DNA of 63,394 nucleotides from DATBFU01 sp035498405 (GCA_035498405.1 DATKAE010000043.1:1-63394); one strand, 5' to 3'. Shown: positions 24,152 through 33,059, counted from the first letter of the stretch. Numbers and translations are program-made. Notes: generated by a model not told the origin, from the letters alone.

Positions 24152-25066
24152 CTACCGGATTCGCGCGATCCGGCCCTGCGCCGGGAACTTGTCGAACTGC
24201 CGCGGGTCGTGGCCCGGTACGACGCGCTCCGCCGAGCCGGCGAGCTCGACCATCCGCGCCTGATTCCGGATGTTGGCCGGCTGATCGGCCTCGCTGAACG
24301 TGGCGCTCGCCTTGTGCTCGGCAAGATTCCGGTAGAGATAGCAATTGTCCGAAGCGAGGACGAAGGGCGGATCGCCGTCGACTCGGATGTACTGCGATGC
24401 CCAGGTGTGACGCGCTCCGGTGTAGGCGCGGATGCCGGGAAGGATCTCCACGTTGTCCCCGTCGACCAAACGCAGGCGGCCTTCGACGTTTCGTTGCACG
24501 AGGGCCTTGACGTCGTCGGGATCGATGCCTCCGTGTCGGCCGCCCGGCTGCCAGGCGTCTCCCGTGTAGTAGGCAAACTCCTGCTTCTGGATCCAGACGG
24601 CGGCCTTCGGGAAGAGGTCGATGCCGCCCACGTGGTCCCAGTGAGCATGGCTGATGACGATGTCGGTCACGTCTTCGGGCGGGACGCCCGCGAGCTTCAC
24701 CGCTTCGTCCGGGCGCAGGTAGTCGGCGGTGGGAAACTCCTCGAGCCAGACCCCGCGATGAAAGCCGCTGTCCAACAGAATGTTGCGGCCCCCACCGCGG
24801 ATCAACCAGACGACCATGGCGATGTCGATCTTTTCGTTCTCGGGTGCGCCCATCACGAGCGCGGACACGGGGAAGCCCCGAACGGTCCCGTAGCGGATCG
24901 CCTGAATCGAGTAATTGGGCCCTGCCGCAGGAGCGGAACCGAACAGGGCAGAAGCGAACAACAGGGCCAGGATCGCCCGAAGGAAGGGTCGCGCGGGGTG
25001 ACTCGTCAGTTCGTCCGACCGCTCCCGCCGCGGCACCCGAGCGAACAACTTTCCGATCGGTGGCAT
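24152..25066 (-). CDS. exported MBL-fold hydrolase, AHL-lactonase-like
   Basis: Metallo-beta-lactamase fold protein of 304 residues with an N-terminal export segment (residues 27-48). The zinc site is HAHWDH (in DIVISHAHWDHVGGID), with further ligands in the GARHTWASQY, ASDNCYLY and PGHDPRQF blocks. The overall form (two-metal HxHxDH, long insertion) resembles N-acyl-homoserine lactonase-like proteins; the substrate is unproven. It lies nine bases downstream of the winged-helix/TPR regulator gene and is probably translated from the same mRNA. Confidence 0.87.
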   Translation of the reverse strand: MPPIGKLFARVPRRERSDELTSHPARPFLRAILALLFASALFGSAPAAGPNYSIQAIRYGTVRGFPVSALVMGAPENEKIDIAMVVWLIRGGGRNILLDSGFHRGVWLEEFPTADYLRPDEAVKLAGVPPEDVTDIVISHAHWDHVGGIDLFPKAAVWIQKQEFAYYTGDAWQPGGRHGGIDPDDVKALVQRNVEGRLRLVDGDNVEILPGIRAYTGARHTWASQYIRVDGDPPFVLASDNCYLYRNLAEHKASATFSEADQPANIRNQARMVELAGSAERVVPGHDPRQFDKFPAQGRIARIR

Positions 25067-25075
25067 GGCAAAGGC

Positions 25076-26659
25076 CTATTTGTGCAGCACGCCGGCAGCC
25101 ACGAGCCCTGCCCGGAACGTCTTGGCGTGGCGCGGGTTCTGGAAAGGATAAGAGGCCGTCAGGTACTGCTCGTCCATGTTCCCCCCCAATTTCTTCAGCG
25201 CGCCGAGCGCCTCACGCGCGCGCGCCCGCTTGCCCGCCAATCCCGCCAGAACGATCTGGCGTTGCCAGGCTCGGAGGTTCGAGGGATTGATGCTGATCGC
25301 GCGCTGCAGGTGCTCGTCCGCACGTTCGAGCTCGCCCTCGAGCAGGCGCCACAACCCGAGATCGGCCTCCACCACGTCGGCATGGCCGTATTGGGGATCC
25401 ACTCGATACACGTTGCCTTGCGTCGCGATCGCGCCCTTCAGATCGCCCGCAAATCCGGAGATGCACCCCGAAAAGTGATGCGCCATGGACGCGCTGGGAT
25501 TGAGCTCGAGGGCCCGGTTCGCGTGCAGTCTCGCGCGCGGGAACGAGAGGTTCGTCCATAGCTCACCGGCACTCATGAGCGCGTGACCCATCCAGGACGC
25601 CGGGTCGAGCTCGACGGACGTGCTCGCCGCCTCGAGCATGCCGCGAAACGCGTCGCGAACACCGCCCGGCGCCCCGCTCGTCCAACCCTTGAGCGCCTGC
25701 TCGAATCGGGCGAGAGCGATGAAGCTCCACGGCATGGCGAATCCCGGGTCCACGCGGGTGGCGTCCTCGAGCAGGGCAATGGCCTGGCTGAAGTCGTGCT
25801 GTGTCGCGCGGTGCAGATGCCAGAGCCCCTTGATCGTCATGTCCCAGGCGGTCAAGTCCTCATGCCGTTTTCGCATGACGCGGCGCGTCTCTTCCGAGGT
25901 CAGCTCGGGCGCGATCCGCTGGAAGATCTCGGACGCGATCTCCGGGTGCAGACCGGCGAGCTCGGCGGTGCCGCAGGAGTAGCGGGCGGACCAGAGCTGC
26001 GTGTCGCTCGCCGTGTCCAGCAGCTCCACCGTCAGCCGGGAAGAATCGCCGGCGCGCAGGAGTCTGCCGGTCACCGCATAGCGGGCGCCGGTCGAGGCCG
26101 CCCGAGCGGACGCCGACAGGCCCGCGCGGCTCCGATCGAACGACGAATCTCGCGACAGAATCGGAAACCACCGCCAGGACGAGAGCTCGGAGATCAGCTC
26201 CTCTGCGATGCCGTCGGCGAAATAGGCATCCTCCGCGCGCCCGCCTTCGTTCTCGAACGGCAGGACGGCCAGCACGGGCCGGGCCAGCACGTCGCGGGTC
26301 CACTGCTGCGCGGGCGTCGGCGCCGCCGAAGGCCCCGGCGCGGATGCCGCAACGGATTCCACTTCGCCCACGAACCGGAATCCTTGCCCGTGCACGGTTC
26401 GAATGAGTCTCTGGGCGTTGCCGTCGTCGTCCAGCGCCTGCCGGGCGCTCTTGATTCGGCTGCTCAAAGCGGAGTCCGAGACCGCGCGGCCGGCCCAGAT
26501 CGTCCCGATGATCTCCTCGCGCGGGACCATGCGGTGCCGGTTCTCGATCAACATGGCTAGCAGCGCGAAAACCTGCGGCTCGATCGCCCTCGGCCGTCCC
26601 TCATGCCGGAGCTCGTAGCGGTCCGTGTCCAGCTCGAACGACTCGAAACGATGGATCAT
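25076..26659 (-). CDS. winged-helix (CadC/OmpR-type) regulator with TPR domain
   Basis: The 527-residue soluble protein has an N-terminal Trans_reg_C winged helix at about 1-100 (FELDTDRYELRHEGRPRAIEPQ and RLIRTVHGQGFRFVG). A central adenylate-cyclase-associated-like domain follows at about 130-260 (VLAVLPFENEGGRAEDAYFADGIAEEL is typical of this architecture), and then TPRs in the C-terminal half. No transmembrane segment is obvious, unlike CadC. It probably controls the co-directional MBL gene and perhaps the divergent tautomerase gene across a 130-bp gap. Confidence 0.9.
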   Translation of the reverse strand: MIHRFESFELDTDRYELRHEGRPRAIEPQVFALLAMLIENRHRMVPREEIIGTIWAGRAVSDSALSSRIKSARQALDDDGNAQRLIRTVHGQGFRFVGEVESVAASAPGPSAAPTPAQQWTRDVLARPVLAVLPFENEGGRAEDAYFADGIAEELISELSSWRWFPILSRDSSFDRSRAGLSASARAASTGARYAVTGRLLRAGDSSRLTVELLDTASDTQLWSARYSCGTAELAGLHPEIASEIFQRIAPELTSEETRRVMRKRHEDLTAWDMTIKGLWHLHRATQHDFSQAIALLEDATRVDPGFAMPWSFIALARFEQALKGWTSGAPGGVRDAFRGMLEAASTSVELDPASWMGHALMSAGELWTNLSFPRARLHANRALELNPSASMAHHFSGCISGFAGDLKGAIATQGNVYRVDPQYGHADVVEADLGLWRLLEGELERADEHLQRAISINPSNLRAWQRQIVLAGLAGKRARAREALGALKKLGGNMDEQYLTASYPFQNPRHAKTFRAGLVAAGVLHK

Positions 26660-26789
26660 TCGGAAACCCGGTCAGCGGCGACGATCTTCAAGAAAAATCC
26701 AAGCCGTCTCCCAGCATCGGCTCGTCCGCCTCTTTACCCTCGCGATGACGCCGGAAATCGGTCCGGCGTCATCTTAACGGAGGCCGCAC

Positions 26790-27011
26790 ATGCCGCTCGT
26801 CGACATTCAGCTCATCGAGGGAGTCTTCAATGACACGCAGAAGCGGAACATGATCGAGAAGGTGACCGAGGCAATGGTCGGAATCGAAGGGGAGGCCATG
26901 CGGGGCGTTACCTGGGTGCGCGTACTCGAAGTTTCGAGCGGCGAGTGGGCCATCGGCGGCAAGCCGCTGACGACGTCCGACCTGAAGGCGCTGCAGGCGT
27001 CGGGTCGCTGA
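26790..27011 (+). CDS. 4-oxalocrotonate tautomerase-like protein
   Basis: The 73-residue tautomerase-superfamily protein becomes N-terminal Pro after Met removal (MPLVDIQLIEGVF); Pro1 is the catalytic base in this family. The closing VLEVSSGEWAIGGKPL block holds the usual W.(I/V)GG turn. The family isomerises enols such as 2-hydroxymuconate. Products of the tryptophan branch at the left end of the window (4-oxalocrotonate) are such substrates, but the distance makes a link speculative. Confidence 0.85.
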   Translation: MPLVDIQLIEGVFNDTQKRNMIEKVTEAMVGIEGEAMRGVTWVRVLEVSSGEWAIGGKPLTTSDLKALQASGR

Positions 27012-27075
27012 AGGGCGGGACGGGTCGACGGGCCAGGCCAGTTTGTTGGCGGCACTATCGAGAGAGGAGAAAACA

Positions 27076-27480
27076 ATGTCTGAGACGACCCGACTCAAGT
27101 ATCTACGGATCGCACTCGTATTGGTTGGCGTCACGTTCATCGTGGGGCTCCCGCTGCTCATGTTCGTCCTATGGCCTTCCGGCTGGTCGTGGCACACGGG
27201 CCATTCGGACTACCCTCTGATGATCGTCGGGGTTTACGCGACGCTCGGTGTATTTCTCTTGATCGCGGCCCGGAATCCGGTCCGTCACTTGAGCCTGATC
27301 CGGTTCACCGCATGGTCGAGCGTCATCCATGCCGGGATCATGGCGGTTCAGTCGTTCGAGGGCCCGGGAAATCATGGCCATCTCATGGGAGATGTGCCCG
27401 CGCTGTTCATCGTCGCCGCCGTGCTGCTGGTTCTGACTCCGCGGGGCGAGATGGCCGGATCTGCCCCACGCCCGGCCTGA
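27076..27480 (+). CDS. four-helix membrane protein, DUF6632-like
   Basis: The 134-residue protein has four hydrophobic helices. Recognisable blocks are LPLLMFVLWPSGWSWHTGHSDYP, GVYATLGVFLLIAARNP, FTAWSSVIHAGIMAVQSF and HLMGDVPALFIVAAVLLVL, matching small DUF6632-type membrane proteins. A GAGAGGAGAAAAC ribosome-binding site precedes the ATG. Function unknown. It is co-directional with the tautomerase 64 bp upstream. Confidence 0.8.
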   Translation: MSETTRLKYLRIALVLVGVTFIVGLPLLMFVLWPSGWSWHTGHSDYPLMIVGVYATLGVFLLIAARNPVRHLSLIRFTAWSSVIHAGIMAVQSFEGPGNHGHLMGDVPALFIVAAVLLVLTPRGEMAGSAPRPA

Positions 27481-27511
27481 GGGCGCGAGGTTGAGAGGCG
27501 CGGCCTCCGGT

Positions 27512-27564
27512 CTCCCTCACCCGATCCCTCTCCCCCGCAGACGGGGGAGAGGGAAATGAGGGAG
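27512..27564. repeat. two-armed hairpin, REP-like, downstream of sigma-locus copy 2
   Basis: Inner arms CCCTCTCCCCC (27526-27536) and GGGGGAGAGGG (27543-27553), outer arms CTCCCTCA (27512-27519) and TGAGGGAG (27557-27564). It lies four bases past the stop of the small membrane gene, just as the hairpin at 17202-17239 follows the paralogous gene. It could also end the convergent DUF6632 transcript. Confidence 0.72.
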
Positions 27565-27567
27565 AGG

Positions 27568-27954
27568 TCACGCCCTCGTTTCGGGCTCCGGCGGGGTCGA
27601 GCCGCCGCCCCATCGGCCGCGAAAGCCCTTGACGAACTCCTCGCGCACGGTGCGCAGACCCTTTGCGAACTCCTCGCGTTCGGCGGGAGTCATCTTTTCC
27701 CAGCGCCCCCGCATCCCAAGCCGCCACGGGCCGCCAGAAAACCGCGGGCCGCGAAAGCCTCGGAAGAGGATCCAGGAGAGCGCCATCAGGCCGAGGGCTT
27801 GCCAGTAGGTGATCGCGTGCAGCCCGAAGATGGCCGGCATCAGCCAGTTCCAGAGCGCGAAGACGGCCCAGACCATGCCGGCGAAAAGAATCAGCATGAG
27901 CGGCAGAACGAATGCGACGAGTCTCACGAGGCGACGCTTTCTCATGGGTTCCAT
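27568..27954 (-). CDS. small membrane protein coupled to ECF sigma factor (copy 2)
   Basis: Paralogue of 17247-17597 with two hydrophobic helices and the shared block PAIFGLHAITYWQALGLMALSWILF. The tail repeats the motif seen once in copy 1: EEFAKGLRTVREEFVKGFRGRW, so the C-terminal segment has been duplicated in tandem. It starts at an ATG eight bases after AAGGAGAA; earlier and later ATGs exist at 27960 and 27945. The stop-start overlap with the sigma factor implies coupling. Confidence 0.8.
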   Translation of the reverse strand: MEPMRKRRLVRLVAFVLPLMLILFAGMVWAVFALWNWLMPAIFGLHAITYWQALGLMALSWILFRGFRGPRFSGGPWRLGMRGRWEKMTPAEREEFAKGLRTVREEFVKGFRGRWGGGSTPPEPETRA

Positions 27955-27956
27955 CT

Positions 27957-28517
27957 TCATTTCTCCTTGAATTCGTCGTAGATCTGCTGGAGTCTCCGGC
28001 GCAGATGAAGCACCGCATAGTGCTTGCGCGAGAGGAGCGTGTTCATGGCGATGCCTGTTTCCGACGCGAGCTCGCGGAAGCTGCGTCCCTCGAGCTCGTG
28101 CGCGACGAACACGAAGCGCTGCTCCTCGGGTAACTCTTCGAGGGCCGTCTCGAGCTCGTCCAGGAGCACCTCGCGCGCATAGGCCGCCTCCGGTCCGGCG
28201 TCCGGCGAGGGCAGCAGGTCTTCGAGCGAACCGACCTCTCCGTCCTCGGCATCCTCCGGGTTCGGCGTCCTGGTCGACACTTCCGGCTTCTTCTTGCGGA
28301 ACCGATCGATGATGCGGTTTCGCGCCACCCGGAAGAGCCAGGCGCCGACCTGCTCGATGGGCTTCACCAGGCGGTACGCCTCCACGAGCTCGAAGAAGAC
28401 GTCCTGCAGGAGGTCCTCCGCGTCCTCGCGATTGGGCACCCGCTTCCGGATGAAGTGGCGCAGCCGGCCCCGCTCGCGTTCGATCGTCTCGGCGATTCGC
28501 CGGTCCTGCTCGTTCAT
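27957..28517 (-). CDS. ECF sigma-70 factor (copy 2, intact)
   Basis: The 186-residue RNA polymerase sigma factor has region 2 at about 25-75 (EDAEDLLQDVFFELVEAYRLV and AWLFRVARNRIIDRFRKKK), an acidic linker of about 35 residues (PEDAEDGEVGSLEDLL), and region 4 at about 125-180 (LPEEQRFVFVAHELEGRSF, then ELASETGIAMNTLLSRKHYAV). There is no anti-sigma gene next to it; the small membrane protein occupies that position. The ATG at 28517 is the start conserved in both copies. AGGAGGAAG about 40 bases upstream suggests an alternative non-ATG start might be used. Confidence 0.9.
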   Translation of the reverse strand: MNEQDRRIAETIERERGRLRHFIRKRVPNREDAEDLLQDVFFELVEAYRLVKPIEQVGAWLFRVARNRIIDRFRKKKPEVSTRTPNPEDAEDGEVGSLEDLLPSPDAGPEAAYAREVLLDELETALEELPEEQRFVFVAHELEGRSFRELASETGIAMNTLLSRKHYAVLHLRRRLQQIYDEFKEK

Positions 28518-28798
28518 CACCTGCTCGAGAATCAGGATCTTCCTCCTCTCACTCTCGTAGACGAATGAGAGGGGCAAATATTGTGCGGGCGGCCGCTGGA
28601 GGGCGGCCGGGAATCGCCGCCCCGCGCCACGACCAGGTTGACGACGAAGATCGGGAGCTGAAATCGACCCGGATTCCTGCCGAGACGACCGCTCGGAAAC
28701 GCGTGGTATGCTTGTCTTCCCCGATCCCCTCCGACGGACCACGTCAGCCGATCCATGACAGCCCGTCGCCGGCCTTCGGCGAGAAAGCGGAGTGTGTC

Positions 28799-28981
28799 AT
28801 GGCTGCCCTGAGAACCTGGCGATGCCGAAATTGCAGCAAGAGCAACCAGACCGAGGTTGAGCGGGACGGTACGGCAAAGTGCGCGTTCTGCGGTTGGGTG
28901 ATGAGAATCCAGCCGAGCCGCTTCCGGGGAGACGAGACGTCCGCGCAGTTATCGGCTCTCTGGCGACGGGCCCGAACGTGA
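28799..28981 (+). CDS. 60-residue zinc-ribbon protein
   Basis: Starts MAALRTWRCRNCSKSNQ and continues to AKCAFCGWVMRIQ: two CxxC knuckles about 19 residues apart, a rubredoxin/zinc-ribbon fold. The C-terminal part is basic. Its stop overlaps the GTG start of the next gene (GTGA), implying translational coupling. It may be an independent adaptor, or the detached N-terminal ribbon of that protein. Confidence 0.7.
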   Translation: MAALRTWRCRNCSKSNQTEVERDGTAKCAFCGWVMRIQPSRFRGDETSAQLSALWRRART

Positions 28982-29811
28982 AACCGACCGAAACGGCTTC
29001 TGAGGCGGCGGCGCAGACCGACGACCTCCGGAAGCAAAAGGCCCTCCGTCGTTTGGAGGCCCGATATGGCGAGGCGCGCGAGCTTCTCTCGTCGGAGGAG
29101 CCCCACAGGAACTTGGACTGGGTTCTCGGCGCGAGCGGAGCGACGAAGCAGCGCCGGTCGAATCTGAGCCTCAAGATGATCCCGCTCGTCTCGCTGTGGC
29201 TCGAAGACCTGGCCGTCGAGCTCGAGCGCGGGCTCGCGCCCGGGCCCCTCGGGGAACCGGACGAGCGCGTGGAGCGCGCGAGCCAGGCCTGCAAGACCGC
29301 GGCGAGAAGCCTTCGAGAAGCAACCGAAGGATTCTTGTCTTCGGTCAACCCCGTTCGACGCAAGACGATGAACACGCCGCAGGCCTTCGCCATCCTGTTC
29401 ACACGCCTCCCGAGAATCGAGAACGCACCGGGGCTGATCCTTCTGAGAGTCGACGCCTCCCGGGGGAGCGAGCCTCCGACGATGGTGGGCACCCTGACCG
29501 ACGCCGCCCTCCGGGGCCGTCTCGCTCACTTCGATCTGCACACGGCCAACGAGCTCGCCGCGGTCCGCAAGGCCCTGGCGAGCGACTCCGGCGAGGCAAC
29601 GGTCTACGAGCATTGGTCCGGTCTCGAGAGCTGCCTGCAATTCTGGTACGGGTTCAGCGGCTCTCAGATCCGGCTCATGGCCTGGACCTGCGAGGCGTGC
29701 GGAGAGACGCGACGGGAGAGCATCGGAGGAAGCGTCGGCGAAACCTTCCCGCGCCTCTGCCCCTGCGGACAAGCGACCCGGCTCACCGTCCCCAAGACGA
29801 TCGGCGCATAG
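28978..29811 (+). CDS. hypothetical protein with C-terminal zinc ribbon
   Basis: The 277-residue product is not from a family I recognise. It has a largely helical, charged N-terminal part (to about 110), a mid region with VRRKTMNTPQAFAILFTRLP, and a C-terminal zinc ribbon (WTCEACGETRR then LCPCGQATRL). The GTG at 28978 overlaps the stop of the upstream zinc-ribbon gene. The pair has two ribbons in total, one at each end of the combined product. Confidence 0.65.
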   Translation: MKPTETASEAAAQTDDLRKQKALRRLEARYGEARELLSSEEPHRNLDWVLGASGATKQRRSNLSLKMIPLVSLWLEDLAVELERGLAPGPLGEPDERVERASQACKTAARSLREATEGFLSSVNPVRRKTMNTPQAFAILFTRLPRIENAPGLILLRVDASRGSEPPTMVGTLTDAALRGRLAHFDLHTANELAAVRKALASDSGEATVYEHWSGLESCLQFWYGFSGSQIRLMAWTCEACGETRRESIGGSVGETFPRLCPCGQATRLTVPKTIGA

Positions 29812-29888
29812 CCCCTTCGGACGGGGTCGGACGGGATCGCTGACGTCGCAGACCGGGTTGGGGCTCTTGCCCGGTCGCTTCCCGCGAG

Positions 29889-30461
29889 TCAGACGGGCCT
29901 GTATCGGAGAAGGGCGAGTCCGTTCCTGAATGATCGTGATTCGAGCAGCTCGAGGCTCGTCTTCTTGACGTCCTGGAACAAGGGATGGCCGGCGGAGAGC
30001 ACGATCGGGACGATCACGAGGCTGTACTCGTCGAGGAGGCCGAGGTTTGCAAACTGCCGCACGACGGTGCCGCTGCCCAGGATCGTGAAATCCGCGCCGG
30101 CCTGAGCCTTGCGCCGGGCGATGTCGGCCGGGGCGATTTCCCGGAGGAGGGTGATGTTCTTCCAGCTCGGACCCTCGGCCACGGACGGCAGCGTCTTCGA
30201 GAAGACGATCTTGGGACTGGTGTTGACGACCCGGGCCATGCGCGGGTCACTCGCGATCGCCTCGGGCGTGGGCCAGAAACTCTTCATCATTTCGTACGTC
30301 GTCCGCCCGAAGATCAACGTGTTGCCCGACTCCGACTGATCGTGGGTGTAGGCCCCGTACTCCGCATCGCTCTTGATGGCCTTGAACCAGTCGATCTCGC
30401 CCCGCGGACCCGCAAAGAATCCATCGAGAGTCAGATGGACGAAAGCAGTCACTCTTGTCAT
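29889..30461 (-). CDS. dihydrofolate-reductase-like (RibD C-terminal) family protein
   Basis: The 190-residue cytosolic protein starts MTRVTAFVHLTLDGFFAGPRGEIDW, and has FGRTTYEMMKSFWPTPEAI and the NADPH-loop-like TILGSGTVVRQFANLGLLDEY block, typical of the RibD_C/DHFR-like superfamily. Members are reductases of uncertain substrate. AGGAGACCGCGGCA precedes the ATG. Transcribed alone. Confidence 0.88.
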   Translation of the reverse strand: MTRVTAFVHLTLDGFFAGPRGEIDWFKAIKSDAEYGAYTHDQSESGNTLIFGRTTYEMMKSFWPTPEAIASDPRMARVVNTSPKIVFSKTLPSVAEGPSWKNITLLREIAPADIARRKAQAGADFTILGSGTVVRQFANLGLLDEYSLVIVPIVLSAGHPLFQDVKKTSLELLESRSFRNGLALLRYRPV

Positions 30462-30774
30462 TGCCGCGGTCTCCTTCCTCGATCCGCCGGGGCCGGCCAT
30501 GGCTTCCTGGCTTCGGTCGCGAGAGGGGCGCCCGGCCTGACCCCGGCGAGGACGGACTGGATCCTACCTGGCGTTTCTTGGCCGGCCCGGTGGCCGGGGG
30601 TGCGGGCAGTGATGGCGCAGACGCCTCGAGTTGAGCGGGGACGGGTCGTCCGTCGACTGCATTGACGCCGGGCCGGTGGAGGCTCGGGACCTTCACGGAC
30701 GCCGGGAAAACGGAGAGGCTCCCTTCGCCAGGCGTCGAGTAAGATCCCGCCTCTGTGAAGAGGAGGAAGAGGCG
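30462..30774. other. intergenic stretch, divergent promoter region
   Basis: About 310 bp between two divergently transcribed genes. The rightmost part holds the AGGAGGAAGAGG ribosome-binding site of the next gene. No paired promoter boxes or operator repeats stood out. Confidence 0.4.
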
Positions 30775-31386
30775 ATGAGAATCCGTTCCTTGGGACTGGG
30801 CCTGGTTGTAGCGGCCTTGCTCGCGGGCGCTGCCGCGGCGCAGGACAAGCCGGCGAAGAAGGCGAAGCCCGCCGCGATGGATGAGAAGGCGGCGATGGAG
30901 GCCATGCAAAAGGCGGCGACGCCGGGGGAGGGTCAGAAAAAACTCGAGCCGCTCGTGGGCACCTTCGACGCCAAGGTCACGATGTGGATGGGCCCGTCCA
31001 AACCGCCTGAAGAGTCGACGGGCACGTCGGAGACCTCTTGGGTGCTCGGCAACCGTTTCCTCGAGACGAAGTATCAGGGGACCTTCATGGGCCAGCCCTT
31101 CTCCGGAATCGGCTACACCGGATACGACAACGTGACCAAGAAGTACGTCGGCACCTGGATGGATACGATGGGTACGGGGATGATGGTCTCGACGGGCACG
31201 ATGACCGGCAACGTCATGAAATCGAGGGCCGCGATGTCCGACCCGATGACGGGCAAGATGTCCCACGCGACCGAGACGTTCACGATCATCGACAATGACC
31301 ACAACAAGATGGAGATGTGGCAACCGGGCCCGGACGGGAAGAACGTCAAGATCATGGAGATCAACTACACGCGCAAGAAGACCTAG
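30775..31386 (+). CDS. exported DUF1579 protein
   Basis: The 203-residue product has a signal peptide (MRIRSLGLGLVVAALLAGAAAA). A Lys/Ala/Met-rich linker is followed by a DUF1579 beta-barrel: LEPLVGTFDAKVTMWMGPSK, ETSWVLGNRFLETKYQGTF, GYTGYDNVTKKYVGTWMDTM and a final ETFTIIDNDHNKMEMW. The protein is unusually Met-rich (over a dozen), which may reflect metal handling or oxidation tolerance. Ribosome-binding site AGGAGGAAGAGG. Confidence 0.88.
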   Translation: MRIRSLGLGLVVAALLAGAAAAQDKPAKKAKPAAMDEKAAMEAMQKAATPGEGQKKLEPLVGTFDAKVTMWMGPSKPPEESTGTSETSWVLGNRFLETKYQGTFMGQPFSGIGYTGYDNVTKKYVGTWMDTMGTGMMVSTGTMTGNVMKSRAAMSDPMTGKMSHATETFTIIDNDHNKMEMWQPGPDGKNVKIMEINYTRKKT

Positions 31387-31470
31387 AGAGCCTTCCTTCT
31401 CGGCCCGGGGGGCGCCTCACGGAGGGACGGCAGCGGGGCGGAGACGATGTCCGCCACGTCCGACCGACCG

Positions 31471-31944
31471 CTACTTCCCGCCGTAGGCGTCCTTCAGGCC
31501 CTTGATCTCGATCCTCGTCATTCCCAGCATGGCTTTCATGACGCGCTGGGACTTCGCGGGGTCCTTGTCGCGGAGCAGCTCGAGCAGCGCGTTGGGGACG
31601 ATCTGCCAGGAAAGGCCGAACTTGTCCTTGAGCCAGCCACATTGACTCGTCGTGCCGCCCGCGGAGAGCTTCTCCCAGAAGTAGTCGACCTCCTGCTGGT
31701 CCTTGCAGTTGACGACGAACGAGATGGCTTCGGTGAACTTGAAGTGGGGGCCGCCGTTCAAGCCGACGAAGTCCTGGCCTTCGATCTGAAACGCCGCGGT
31801 CATGACGGTTCCCTTCGGACCCGGCCCGGCGTCTCCATACCGGTTGACCTCGATGACCTTCGCATTCTTGAAGATCGAGATGTAGAAGTTCATCGCCTCT
31901 TCGACGTTGTTGTCGAACCACAGGAACGGGGTGATCTTCGGCAT
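31471..31944 (-). CDS. VOC-superfamily PhnB-like protein
   Basis: The 157-residue product starts MPKITPFLWFDNNVEEAMNFY and continues with GQDFVGLNGGPHFKFTEAIS and CGWLKDKFGLSWQIVPNALL, the 3-demethylubiquinone-methyltransferase-like/PhnB pattern of the VOC superfamily. These are small dimeric proteins of mostly unknown function. It has a strong start and stands alone between convergent and divergent neighbours. Confidence 0.9.
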   Translation of the reverse strand: MPKITPFLWFDNNVEEAMNFYISIFKNAKVIEVNRYGDAGPGPKGTVMTAAFQIEGQDFVGLNGGPHFKFTEAISFVVNCKDQQEVDYFWEKLSAGGTTSQCGWLKDKFGLSWQIVPNALLELLRDKDPAKSQRVMKAMLGMTRIEIKGLKDAYGGK

Positions 31945-32070
31945 TGGCGGTTCTCCTCGGCGCGTCGAGCGCCCACCTCCGAGATCCTAATGCTTCGAAC
32001 TCCGGTCTGACCCCGAGGAATGAGCGGCGGCTGCCGGGCGTTGGGTCCTGCGAACCGAAGAGGAGAGCCG

Positions 32071-33018
32071 ATGCGCGTCTCGAGACTGTTGCCTCTGGTC
32101 TTCCTTCTCACGCTGCCGGCGGCGGCTCAGACTGCGGCGCCCCAATCGACGCCAGCGCCGCCTCCGCCGGACGACGTCCGGATGATCCGCTACAAGATCT
32201 CCGCCGGGGATCTTCCGAGCGCCGAGTCGATCCTCGAATACCACAAGTCGGAAAAGGGCGAGGACGGCGACTATCTGCTGGGGCTCGCCTGGGTCACGCG
32301 CGGCGCGGCGCTCACGGGCGATTGGAAGGCGGCGTCGGAGTGGGCGGCATCGGCGCGCGCTCTGGCCGAGTCGAAGCTCCGGTCGCCGGCCGATGACGAG
32401 GGGAACCCGGAGGCCGTCTACCTGCTCGGCACGGCGATCGAGGTGCAGGCGCAGGTGCTGGCGGCTTCCGGCAAGAAGGCGGAGGCGATCCGGTACCTCG
32501 AGGAAGCTTCTCGGGCGCAGGCGCAAGCGCCCTACAACCTGCGGGCGCGAATCTGGAAGCGCCGGAACCTGATCGAGCTCGAGGGCAAGCCGGCGCCCGC
32601 CGTGCGTCCCGAGGACCACGTGGGCGCCGAGGCGCCGACTCTCGAGTCTCTGCGCGGCAAGCCCGTCGTGCTCTTTCTCTGGTGGGAGTCTTGCGGCGAC
32701 TGCAAGATGCAGTCGCCGGCGCTGCGGCGGACCGTCGAGAGATATCTCCCGAGGGGAGTCGTCTTCGTCGCGCCGACACGCTTCTATACCGCGGATCACT
32801 TCGAAGAGAAGCAGAAGATCGAGAAGGCCTGGAAGGAAATCTACGGTTTGCCGGGCTCGGTCTCGGCGCCCATCAGCAACGAGGCGATGCTCCGCTATGG
32901 CGTTTCGTCGACACCCACGTTCGTCTTCATCGACCGGAAGGGAATCGTCAAGAGGTACTCGCCCACCCGGATGACAGAGGCTCGGCTGGCCGCGACGATT
33001 GACGAAATCTCGCGTTAA
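32071..33018 (+). CDS. exported TlpA-like thioredoxin with N-terminal helical region
   Basis: The 315-residue product has a signal peptide (MRVSRLLPLVFLLTLPAAAQ). A TPR-like helical stretch (about 40-180) with repeats of A..Y.LG.A pattern is followed by a thioredoxin domain (about 190-315). The active site is CGDC in FLWWESCGDCKMQSP, an uncommon CxxC dipeptide, and the cis-Pro lies in SSTPTFVFID. It probably acts in the periplasm on disulphides. The helical-plus-thioredoxin layout resembles the split protein at 52179-54035. Confidence 0.87.
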   Translation: MRVSRLLPLVFLLTLPAAAQTAAPQSTPAPPPPDDVRMIRYKISAGDLPSAESILEYHKSEKGEDGDYLLGLAWVTRGAALTGDWKAASEWAASARALAESKLRSPADDEGNPEAVYLLGTAIEVQAQVLAASGKKAEAIRYLEEASRAQAQAPYNLRARIWKRRNLIELEGKPAPAVRPEDHVGAEAPTLESLRGKPVVLFLWWESCGDCKMQSPALRRTVERYLPRGVVFVAPTRFYTADHFEEKQKIEKAWKEIYGLPGSVSAPISNEAMLRYGVSSTPTFVFIDRKGIVKRYSPTRMTEARLAATIDEISR

Positions 33019-33059
33019 TGCGCAGGTCCCGATCCCGAAGAGGAGGCGAGGGAAGAGGG

